6,018 bases of DNA from an uncultured Mycoplasmatota bacterium (lineage in GTDB: Bacteria > Bacillota_I > Bacilli_A > RF39 > UBA660): assembly GCA_900551105.1 (NCBI GenBank), contig URUT01000052.1, positions 1-6,018 on the forward strand. The letters run 5' to 3'. Made by a program: the position numbers and the translations under genes. The notes below the pieces were generated by a model. It ran no database searches. It saw only the letters and a list, made by a program, of their open reading frames with translations, and was not told the origin of the DNA. Shown here one piece after another: positions 1 through 4,620 of the stretch; position 1 is the first letter of the stretch, and the number at the start of each line of letters is the position of its first letter.

Positions 1-131
1 CAGTTATTATGAAGATACTTGGCAAAGGCACTGCACTTAATCAGTTATGGGTATTTTTATTATCACCACTTATTGGTGCTTTAGTCGCTTATATCGTTTA
101 TAAGTTATTAAAAGGCGAAAAGATTGCATAA
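1..131 (+). CDS. Aquaporin / MIP-family channel, C-terminal end only
   Basis: This is the last 42 codons of a gene that begins before the window; the open frame starts at base 3 and ends with TAA at 129-131. The visible protein contains an LNQLWVFLLSPLIGALVAY segment, a hydrophobic stretch of about 20 residues that fits the sixth and last transmembrane helix of major intrinsic proteins (the 'QLWLF..APLVGA' signature of AqpZ/GlpF-type channels), followed by a short basic cytoplasmic tail (LLKGEKIA). Such proteins conduct water and/or glycerol across the cytoplasmic membrane. The NPA motifs that would separate water from glycerol channels lie outside the window, so the substrate cannot be called. 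The gene is followed by a good terminator at 155-187 and so ends its transcription unit. Confidence 0.75.
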   Translation, partial: VIMKILGKGTALNQLWVFLLSPLIGALVAYIVYKLLKGEKIA

Positions 132-154
132 CTCAACTGATTCAAAAATCTAAT

Positions 155-187
155 GAGCATCACAATAATGTGGTGCTCGTTTTTTTA
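155..187 (+). terminator. Factor-independent terminator of the aquaporin gene, probably two-way
   Basis: GAGCATCAC (155-163) pairs with GTGGTGCTC (170-178) across an AATAAT loop, with one T-G wobble, and a run of seven T follows at 180-186. The stop codon of the convergent minus-strand gene lies inside the T run (185-187). On the minus strand the same stem is followed by an ATTAGATTTTTG stretch, so it may also end that gene, though less efficiently. Confidence 0.85.
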
Positions 188-421
188 TTCCTTGTTGCCG
201 GCTATGATAATGACATGACATGTATCACATCTGTATGCATCGATTTTATCACCTTTGAAATAACGGAAATTACCTAATTTGACATCTTCCTGTAAATAAT
301 GCCAGCAATCTGGAAAAACTGGTATTTTAGAATCCGTTGACCATGTCAAAGCCTCTTCTCTTGTTTTGATATAGCCATGAATCAATTTACCTGAACAATA
401 AGGACATTTGTCAAATTCCAT
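185..421 (-). CDS. Small zinc-ribbon-like protein (DUF6487/PF20097 type)
   Basis: This encodes a 78-residue soluble protein of unknown function. It has two cysteine pairs: CPYC at residues 6-9 and CDTC at about 65-68, a CxxC...CxxC arrangement that would bind one zinc ion. The opening (CPYCSGKLIHGYI) resembles small Bacillota proteins grouped as PF20097 'domain of unknown function', where a CPYC-x-x-x-(M/L)-x-x-G-(Y/F) start is followed by a Trp-containing middle and a second Cys pair; that match is from memory. The start is well fixed: on the minus strand GGAGGAGGG (428-436) sits six bases before the ATG. It has its own promoter-like extended -10 (462-470) and is convergent with the aquaporin gene and divergent from gdhA, so it is probably a single-gene unit. 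There is no signal peptide or membrane segment. Confidence 0.8.
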   Translation of the reverse strand: MEFDKCPYCSGKLIHGYIKTREEALTWSTDSKIPVFPDCWHYLQEDVKLGNFRYFKGDKIDAYRCDTCHVIIIAGNKE

Positions 422-461
422 TTCAATCCCTCCTCCAACAAAAAAAGTTTTCTATATATGT

Positions 462-470
462 ATTATACCA
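462..470 (-). promoter_or_regulatory. Extended -10 promoter for the zinc-ribbon gene
   Basis: On the minus strand this reads TGGTATAAT, a perfect -10 hexamer with the upstream TGn of an extended -10. No good -35 is seen at 16-18 bp, which fits extended -10 promoters. Transcription would begin near 455, giving a leader of about 33 bases containing the GGAGGAGGG ribosome binding site. Confidence 0.5.
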
Positions 471-606
471 TCCCCCCAAAAATATATAGTACATCAATCA
501 TTATATCAGCTTTCATCTTATCACCTATCAAGCTAGAATTTCCTACCTATTTTTAGACAAAACCAATAATTTCTAGTATTTTATTACTTTAACCCTTATT
601 TTATCT

Positions 607-659
607 TTGTGATAATAATTTCTTATTTTATAGAAATCCTATCATACGCATAATATAAT
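607..659 (+). promoter_or_regulatory. Promoter region of gdhA
   Basis: The 259 bp between the two divergent genes (422-680) are very AT-rich and hold no gene that I can support. Candidate elements for gdhA are a perfect TATAAT at 654-659 with a weak TAGAAA 17 bp upstream (631-636), and an alternative TTGTGA (607-612) with TATAGA (629-634) at 16 bp. The TATAAT is so close to the ribosome binding site (AAGGAGG, 666-672) that using it would leave almost no leader, so the upstream pair may be the real one. The choice is uncertain. Confidence 0.35.
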
Positions 660-680
660 TAATTTAAGGAGGATTTCGTT

Positions 681-2024
681 ATGAAATATGTTGATAAGGT
701 TTTAACAGAATTAAAAGAAAAGAATGCTGATCAGCCAGAATTCATCGAAGCGGCTACAAACATCTTAAAGAGTTTGGAACCAGTTATTGAAGCACACCCT
801 GAATATGAAAATATGGCGATCCTTGAAAGATTTACTGAACCTGAAAGAGTTATTATGTTTAAAGTCCCTTGGGTAAATGATGAAGGTAAGACTATTGTGA
901 ATAGAGGTTACCGTGTACAGTTCTCTAGCGCAATCGGTCCTTACAAAGGTGGTTTAAGATTCCATCCTTCAGTAAACCTAGGTATTATTAAATTCTTAGG
1001 TCTTGAACAGATCTTAAAGAACTCTCTTACAACTTTACCTATTGGTGGTGGTAAAGGTGGTTCTGACTTTGACCCACAAGGTAAGAGTGATGCTGAAGTA
1101 ATGCGTTTCTGTCAGTCATTCATGACTGAATTATACCGTCATATCGGTCCTAGCGTAGACGTACCTGCTGGTGATATCGGTGTAGGTGGAAGAGAAATCG
1201 GATACTTATTTGGACAGTATAAGAGAATTAAAGATGCTTATGAAAACGGTGTTTTAACTGGTAAAGCTTTACCATTTGGTGGAAGCTTAATTCGTCCTGA
1301 AGCTACTGGTTTTGGTGCTGTTTATTATGGTAATGAAGTATTAAAACATTTCAATGACAGCTATGAAGGCAAGACTATTGCATGTTCTGGATATGGTAAC
1401 GTTGCATGGGGTGTTGCTCAGAAAGCAACTGAATTTGGTGCTAAGGTTGTTACTATTTCTGGTAGAGATGGTTATGTATATGATGCAGAAGGTGTCAATA
1501 CTCAGGAAAAATGGGACTTCCTTGTTGAAATCAGAACTAAGAACGATGTTAAGTTAAAAGACTATGCTGGAAAGTTCGGTGCTGAATTCCATCCAGGAGA
1601 AAAACCTTGGGGTGTTAAGTGTGATATGGCATTCCCTTGTGCAACACAGAATGAAATCGAAGAAGAAGATGCTAAGAAGTTAGTAGAAAACGGATGCAAG
1701 TATATTATCGAAGGTGCTAATATGCCTACTACTCCAGAAGCTATCGCATACTTCACAGGTCATGAAGGTACTTTAGCTCCTGCAAAGGCAGCAAATGCTG
1801 GTGGTGTTGCAGTTTCTGCACTTGAAATGAGTCAGAACTCAATGCGTTATAGCTGGACTAAAGAAGAAGTAGATGCAAAACTACATACTATCATGGTAGA
1901 TATCTACAATAACTCTGTTGCAGCAGCCGAAAAGTATGGCTTAGGTTATGACTTAATCAAAGGTGCAAATATTGCAGGATTTGAAAAAGTTGTAGATGCT
2001 ATGATTGCTCAGGGTAACTATTAA
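681..2024 (+). CDS. gdhA: Glutamate dehydrogenase, hexameric class I
   Basis: This enzyme reversibly makes L-glutamate from 2-oxoglutarate, ammonium and NAD(P)H in the cytoplasm and links carbon to nitrogen metabolism. The length, 447 residues, is the usual one for small hexameric bacterial GDHs. The N-terminal catalytic domain has the substrate lysines in the spacing known from Clostridium symbiosum GDH: K89 (in GPYKGGLRFHP), K113 and K125 (in LPIGGGKGGSDFDP), with the catalytic aspartate D165 in VPAGDIGVGGRE. The Rossmann domain shows the dinucleotide loop SGYGNVAWG (236-244), and substrate-contacting N372 and S379 lie in NAGGVAVSALEMSQN. Around the adenine-ribose site the C. symbiosum Phe238-Pro262-Asp263 set appears here as Tyr238-Arg262-Asp263, so coenzyme choice (EC 1.4.1.2 or 1.4.1.4) cannot be settled by reading. 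AAGGAGG lies eight bases before the ATG, tandem stops TAA TAG end the gene, and a terminator follows at once. Its GC is clearly higher than that of the agr genes downstream. Confidence 0.97.
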   Translation: MKYVDKVLTELKEKNADQPEFIEAATNILKSLEPVIEAHPEYENMAILERFTEPERVIMFKVPWVNDEGKTIVNRGYRVQFSSAIGPYKGGLRFHPSVNLGIIKFLGLEQILKNSLTTLPIGGGKGGSDFDPQGKSDAEVMRFCQSFMTELYRHIGPSVDVPAGDIGVGGREIGYLFGQYKRIKDAYENGVLTGKALPFGGSLIRPEATGFGAVYYGNEVLKHFNDSYEGKTIACSGYGNVAWGVAQKATEFGAKVVTISGRDGYVYDAEGVNTQEKWDFLVEIRTKNDVKLKDYAGKFGAEFHPGEKPWGVKCDMAFPCATQNEIEEEDAKKLVENGCKYIIEGANMPTTPEAIAYFTGHEGTLAPAKAANAGGVAVSALEMSQNSMRYSWTKEEVDAKLHTIMVDIYNNSVAAAEKYGLGYDLIKGANIAGFEKVVDAMIAQGNY

Positions 2025-2032
2025 TAGTAACG

Positions 2033-2067
2033 AGAGTTGTAATGAAATCATTACAGCTCTTTTTTTG
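2033..2067 (+). terminator. Terminator of gdhA
   Basis: AGAGTTGTAATGA (2033-2045) pairs with TCATTACAGCTCT (2048-2060), thirteen pairs with one wobble, and a T run follows to 2066. It begins nine bases after the gdhA stop codon and closes that gene as a single-gene unit. Confidence 0.92.
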
Positions 2068-2234
2068 TACCTCAAAAAAAAGGTGGATTAGATAAAAACC
2101 TGTTATGTCTTTTTAAAAATCATAGTGGACTTGTTCAGCGTATTTGGTGGTCTTCTATTAGCGGTGCTAATGTTCAAATATCAATGTGAATGTACACATA
2201 TCAAATATATATTCACTTATTAGTATTTTTTTGA
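2068..2234. other. Spacer between gdhA terminator and agrD terminator, no gene seen
   Basis: This stretch lies between two converging terminators. The longest open frame (plus strand, GTG 2125 to TAG 2223, 32 codons) would give a hydrophobic peptide with LFSVFGGLLLAVLMFKYQCE, but no ribosome binding site precedes it. Its middle (about 2120-2175) is more GC-rich than its surroundings and could be a relic of a lost gene. I cannot name a function. Confidence 0.4.
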
Positions 2235-2273
2235 TAAAAAAAGAAACAAATGACTAAATTAGTATTTGTTTCC
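2235..2273 (-). terminator. Terminator of agrD (minus strand)
   Basis: On the minus strand GAAACAAAT-ACTA pairs with TAGT-ATTTGTTTC (plus-strand arms 2264-2272 and 2243-2251, with inner pairs between). There is a three-base loop and one bulged C, followed by seven T (plus-strand A run 2236-2242). It starts about 35 bases after the agrD stop codon. This well-formed minus-strand terminator is independent support that 2308-2454 is a real expressed gene. Confidence 0.88.
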
Positions 2274-2307
2274 GTTTTTCATTAGATATTTTGAATTTAA
2301 CGATGTT

Positions 2308-2454
2308 TTATTTTCTTTTATATCGTTTTAATGATTTTGGTTCTTCTGGTTGACCAAAAACAATATTACATGCACTATTAACACCAACAATTGCTAATAA
2401 TGTCAATGTCCATGTAAATAAATTCAAAATGCCTTTTTTAAAACCATATGCCAT
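2308..2454 (-). CDS. agrD: AgrD: cyclic-lactone autoinducer precursor peptide
   Basis: This 48-residue gene on the minus strand encodes the precursor of the agr quorum-sensing signal. The usual three AgrD parts are visible. Residues 1-25 form a hydrophobic or amphipathic leader (MAYGFKKGILNLFTWT... with LLAIVGV) that would lie on the membrane. Residues 26-33 are the core NSACNIVF, with the ring cysteine C29. Residues 34-48 are the recognition tail GQPEEPKSLKRYKRK, whose QPxxPxxL pattern is the conserved mark of clostridial AgrD. AgrB is expected to cut after F33 and join its carboxyl to C29, giving a five-residue thiolactone CNIVF. From memory, the Clostridium perfringens precursor has the same layout (TSACLWFT followed by xQPEEP). 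The start is supported by GAGGTGA (2461-2467) six bases upstream. The tail ends strongly basic (KRYKRK), while many AgrD tails are acidic. It is divergent from the agrB-agrA-agrC operon rather than placed inside it. Confidence 0.9.
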   Translation of the reverse strand: MAYGFKKGILNLFTWTLTLLAIVGVNSACNIVFGQPEEPKSLKRYKRK

Positions 2455-2486
2455 ATTTCATCACCTCAAAATATCTTAACATTATT

Positions 2487-2523
2487 AAATTAAAATTTTA
2501 ATGACTCATGAACAAAAAACAAG
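2487..2523 (-). promoter_or_regulatory. Candidate promoter region of agrD
   Basis: On the minus strand two weak arrangements are possible: TTGTTC (2515-2510) 17 bp before TAATTT (2492-2487), or TTGTTT (2522-2517) 16 bp before TAAAAT (2500-2495). Both have poor -35 hexamers, as expected for a promoter that needs an activator such as AgrA. The first -35 lies within a copy of the 9-bp repeat. Either gives a leader of roughly 25-35 bases. Confidence 0.35.
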
Positions 2524-2576
2524 ACAGATGAATAAGAAACAATTTTTGTTTGAAAAATTGAATATATATGAACAAA
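2508..2576. repeat. Direct 9-bp repeats, candidate AgrA (LytTR) binding sites
   Basis: ATGAACAAA occurs exactly at 2508-2516 and 2568-2576. A related copy ATGAATAAG (7 of 9) lies at 2528-2536 and a weaker TTGAAAAAT at 2550-2558, so copies are about 18-22 bp apart, roughly two helical turns. Read on the minus strand the perfect copies are TTTGTTCAT, matching the GTTNAT part of the general LytTR half-site ([TA][AC][CA]GTTN[AG][TG], known from the family). Direct repeats spaced about 21 bp are how LytTR response regulators bind. That AgrA binds here is inference. Confidence 0.45.
2540..2560. repeat. Perfect inverted repeat, candidate operator
   Basis: CAATTTTT (2540-2547) and AAAAATTG (2553-2560) form an exact 8-bp inverted repeat around GTTTG. 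The right arm ends in the TTG of the possible -35 of the XRE-agrB promoter (TTGAAT, 2558-2563). Dyads of this kind suit dimeric XRE regulators, so self-repression by the adjacent XRE proteins is one reading. Low base complexity means chance is possible. Confidence 0.4.
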
Positions 2577-2589
2577 GTTAAGGTATAAT
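2558..2589 (+). promoter_or_regulatory. Candidate promoter of the XRE-XRE-agrB operon
   Basis: A perfect TATAAT lies at 2584-2589 with TTGAAT at 2558-2563, an overlong 20-bp spacer. Just before the -10 is ACAAAGTTAAGG (2572-2583), whose AGTTAAG core resembles the Staphylococcus aureus AgrA repeat ACAGTTAAG. In the staphylococcal P2 promoter, from memory, an AgrA repeat also sits just before the -10 and the spacer is likewise too long. Transcription would start near 2596, leaving a leader of about 85 bases. Confidence 0.5.
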
Positions 2590-2681
2590 GTAAATAGATA
2601 CACTATTATAACAATTTATGTAAATTACAAACATTAAAAGAGCAATATAGTAATTTATATATAGTTAAGGAGAATAATTTT

Positions 2682-2996
2682 ATGAAAAGTGCTACAAATA
2701 ATGGTTTAAAACATGCAAGACTGAATAAGAAGTTATCAATTTCTGAATTAGCAATTGCAATTAATAAAGATACTTCAACAATTCATCTTTGGGAAGATGG
2801 TTTAAAAGCAATTGATTCTTTAATACTAGAACAATTATCAGATATTTTAGATTGTTCAACAGAATTACTTTTGTTTGGTGAAATAAGAGAAAGTTTGAAT
2901 ATTAATGATTTATCTTATGAACAGCAAAAAGTAGTTTATGATTTAGCAATGATGTTAAAACAATATAATAAGGAGAATGAAAATGGACTTCGCTGA
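2682..2996 (+). CDS. XRE-family HTH regulator 1
   Basis: This is a 104-residue DNA-binding protein with one Cro/C1-type helix-turn-helix. The fold covers about residues 8-66: first helix GLKHARLNKKL, then the HTH pair SISELAIAINKDTSTIHLWEDG (19-40) with the family's typical W-E-x-G, and a closing helix ending CSTELLLFG. Residues 73-97 (INDLSYEQQKVVYDLAMM...) look like one more helix, probably for dimerisation. There are no membrane segments. AAGGAG lies nine bases before the ATG. It is the first gene of the plus-strand operon, and the next gene starts within its last codons. Its C-terminal end resembles that of XRE regulator 2 (both run through an amphipathic helix into N-E-N), which suggests tandem duplication. 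Its target is unknown; the shared agrD/operon control region is the obvious candidate. Confidence 0.88.
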   Translation: MKSATNNGLKHARLNKKLSISELAIAINKDTSTIHLWEDGLKAIDSLILEQLSDILDCSTELLLFGEIRESLNINDLSYEQQKVVYDLAMMLKQYNKENENGLR

Positions 2997-3294
2997 TAAA
3001 ATTAAATTTTTAAGAGAAAAAATTTTAGATATGACTCAAGTTGAATTAGCAAAAAGATTATGTGTAAGCAGAACAAGTGTTCATAACTGGGAAAATGGCG
3101 TATCAAAACCATCAACTGAAAATATAAAAACAATCTCCCTTTTATGTGGAATATCTACAGATTATTTAATTAAAAAAAATCATCCTTTAGAAATTTCTTT
3201 GTATAATATTGATGATCAAGCATATAAAATTTTAAAAGATTTAATAAACTATTTTGGAGAAAGGAATGAAAATGTAGAGAACTATGAAAAATAA
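2983..3294 (+). CDS. XRE-family HTH regulator 2
   Basis: This is a 103-residue Cro/C1-type regulator. The HTH fold spans about residues 4-63: FADKIKFLREKILDMTQVEL leads into a turn and recognition helix ending CVSRTSVHNWENGVSKPS, which is close to the family consensus and more canonical than its upstream neighbour. Residues 74-92 form a probable C-terminal helix. I prefer ATG 2983 over the in-frame ATG 2977: AAGGAG (2970-2975) is seven bases before 2983 but only one base before 2977. The gene overlaps the end of XRE regulator 1 by 14 bases, so translation is probably coupled, and its own end overlaps agrB by 11 bases. Placement directly before agrB implies a role in controlling the agr circuit, but this is inferred from position only. 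Confidence 0.88.
   Translation: MDFADKIKFLREKILDMTQVELAKRLCVSRTSVHNWENGVSKPSTENIKTISLLCGISTDYLIKKNHPLEISLYNIDDQAYKILKDLINYFGERNENVENYEK
3256..3286 (+). promoter_or_regulatory. Ribosome binding site with start-stop element before agrB
   Basis: GGAGAAAGG (3256-3264) is followed by ATG AAA ATG TAG (3266-3277), in the same frame as agrB. A ribosome starting at either ATG would stop at once and agrB would resume at ATG 3284, which itself has only a weak AGAGA before it. The homologous junction between the two XRE genes (AAGGAG, then ATGAAAATG at 2977-2985) has no such stop. The element may set agrB output by reinitiation, or it may reflect loss of the original agrB start. Confidence 0.5.
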
Positions 3295-3847
3295 ATTATA
3301 TAACTATCTTAAAAATAATAACGTAGATATTGAAAAAGATGTCTTCGATTATGGGTTTGCATTGTTTTATTCATATTCTATATATATATTATTTATAATA
3401 CCTATTTCAATATTTAATGATTCGATCATAGAAGTATTTTTATTTATTCTTCTTTATATTCCTATAAGAAAAAACATAGGTGGGTTACATTTGAAAAATC
3501 AATATCATTGCATTATACTTTCAATCATTGTAACTTTACTTACCCCTTACATAAGAAAGTACATTCCAGTCAACTATTATTTTGCTACATTCATTATTGT
3601 TCTTAATTTTTTGTTATATAACCGATTTGTACCAGTAGATTGTAAAGAAAAACAACTGTCTGATGATGAAAAAAAATCTTATAGAATTTTTTCTTTAAAA
3701 ATTCATTTAATATACTCTTTTTTTATCTTATTTTTTTGTTCGCTAGATATGAGATTGTTATTCCAAATAACTTGTTTTATTGAATTAGTATCTAATTTCA
3801 GTATATGTCTGTCGGTTTTAAAACAGGCTTATTTTCAACAAATATAA
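3284..3847 (+). CDS. agrB: AgrB: membrane peptidase processing AgrD
   Basis: This 187-residue integral membrane cysteine endopeptidase is expected to cut the C-terminal tail off AgrD and form the thiolactone at the cytoplasmic membrane. The catalytic region is intact: RKNIGGLHLKNQYHC gives R62, G67, H69 and C76, the exact spacing of R70, G75, H77 and C84 in Staphylococcus aureus AgrB. The N-terminal segment before the first helix (about 1-23, with the family's acidic-x-Y-G end, FDYG) is polar and amphipathic. Hydrophobic segments lie at about 24-44, 49-65, 77-90, 96-112, 136-152 and 157-178, as in the family. It overlaps XRE regulator 2 by 11 bases (ATGAAAAATAA), so coupling is likely. Its substrate gene agrD is on the opposite strand upstream, not directly downstream as in the usual agrBD pair. 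The start at 3284 is the first possible one after an in-frame TAG. Confidence 0.95.
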   Translation: MKNKLYNYLKNNNVDIEKDVFDYGFALFYSYSIYILFIIPISIFNDSIIEVFLFILLYIPIRKNIGGLHLKNQYHCIILSIIVTLLTPYIRKYIPVNYYFATFIIVLNFLLYNRFVPVDCKEKQLSDDEKKSYRIFSLKIHLIYSFFILFFCSLDMRLLFQITCFIELVSNFSICLSVLKQAYFQQI

Positions 3848-3857
3848 TTACTGTTTT

Positions 3858-3886
3858 TTGAAATTATCGATAAATTGTTTTAAAAT
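3858..3886 (+). promoter_or_regulatory. Internal promoter for agrA-agrC with a palindrome in its spacer
   Basis: TTGAAA (3858-3863) and TAAAAT (3881-3886) are each one base from consensus and separated by exactly 17 bp, in the 69-bp gap between agrB and agrA. The spacer contains the perfect 10-bp palindrome TTATCGATAA (3864-3873), a possible operator. Transcription would start near 3893, giving a short leader with AAGGAG (3904-3909) before agrA. This would allow receptor and regulator to be expressed separately from agrB. Confidence 0.6.
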
Positions 3887-3916
3887 ATAATAGCCCGATG
3901 GATAAGGAGATGAATT

Positions 3917-4618
3917 ATGAAAATACTAGTTTATGATGATAATATTGATGATATTAAACAATTAGAAAACTGTATAACTAATTTTTTTAATAAAATCAAC
4001 GAAGAGTATAAAATTGCATATTGTCAAACACAAAAAGAATTATTTTCATTAATCAATTCTTATGATTTATTGTTTTTAGATATTGAATTATCTGATGAAA
4101 ATGGAATTGATATTGGTTTAAAATTAAGAAAGATGAAGACAGATTGTCTTGTAATCATAACAACACATTATATGAAATATGCAATTGATGGATATAAAAT
4201 AGATGCTGAAAGATATTTTATTAAACCTATTGTTCAATCTGAATTTGATATAGAAATGACACATATAATGCATAAATATTATAATAATCTTCTTGGATTT
4301 TATGATGAAAAACTATCAAAAAATAAAATATATTTTAAAAATATTCTATATTTTGAGTTCTTTAACAGAAAAACGATTATTCAATTTATAAATGGAAAAA
4401 GTATTCAAACAAATTATCCATTAAAATACTGGATTGAAATTGCTAAAAATGTTCCGTTTGCTCAACCACATAAATCATTTTTAGTTAATCTCAATTACAT
4501 AAGTGCTTTACAAAAGAATGATATCATTATGTTAAATGATGATTTAATTCCATTATCTAGACATTTTAAAAGAAATTTTTTAGAAGAATATAAAGAAAAT
4601 TTACATGAGGTAATTTAA
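3917..4618 (+). CDS. agrA: AgrA: LytTR-type response regulator
   Basis: This is a 233-residue two-domain cytoplasmic response regulator. The receiver domain (about 1-120) has the acidic pair D7-D8, the phospho-acceptor D55 in LLFLDIEL, the switch Thr in IITTH (T82/T83) and the conserved lysine K103 in YFIKP, so it looks fully able to be phosphorylated. The LytTR DNA-binding domain (about 133-232) shows the family pattern: HKSFLVNLNYI (185-195) and IPLSRHFKRNF (211-221), where Arg and His residues contact DNA. AAGGAG lies seven bases before the ATG. It is followed by agrC after only two bases, the reverse of the usual agrC-agrA order. Likely targets are direct repeats such as those at 2508-2576 in the shared agrD/operon promoter region. 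Assignment as AgrA rather than a ComE- or VirR-like LytTR regulator rests on the neighbouring agrB, agrD and agrC. Confidence 0.93.
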   Translation: MKILVYDDNIDDIKQLENCITNFFNKINEEYKIAYCQTQKELFSLINSYDLLFLDIELSDENGIDIGLKLRKMKTDCLVIITTHYMKYAIDGYKIDAERYFIKPIVQSEFDIEMTHIMHKYYNNLLGFYDEKLSKNKIYFKNILYFEFFNRKTIIQFINGKSIQTNYPLKYWIEIAKNVPFAQPHKSFLVNLNYISALQKNDIIMLNDDLIPLSRHFKRNFLEEYKENLHEVI

Positions 4619-4620
4619 TT

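Noticed and set aside
533..576. CTAGAA...TTCTAG inverted repeat before gdhA as an operator
   Set aside because: The arms are only six bases, 32 bp apart, and likely by chance in this AT-rich stretch.
1354..1557. Plus-strand open frame inside gdhA
   Set aside because: It lies wholly within the well-supported gdhA gene in another frame, has no ribosome binding site, and gives a low-quality Leu/Met-rich protein.
1562..1756. Minus-strand open frame inside gdhA
   Set aside because: It is antisense to conserved gdhA codons, without its own ribosome binding site or family resemblance.
2125..2223. Hydrophobic 32-residue peptide with a CEC motif, considered as a second signal precursor
   Set aside because: It has no ribosome binding site, no ATG start, no QPxxP-type tail, and lies between two terminators.
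2501..2581. 26-codon plus-strand frame (ATG 2501 to TAA 2581) before the first XRE gene
   Set aside because: There is no Shine-Dalgarno sequence, it lies across the repeats and promoter, and its Lys/Gln/Glu-rich composition is what an A-rich strand gives by chance.
2977..2982. ATG 2977 as the start of XRE regulator 2
   Set aside because: The AAGGAG is only one base away; ATG 2983 in the same frame has the correct seven-base spacing.
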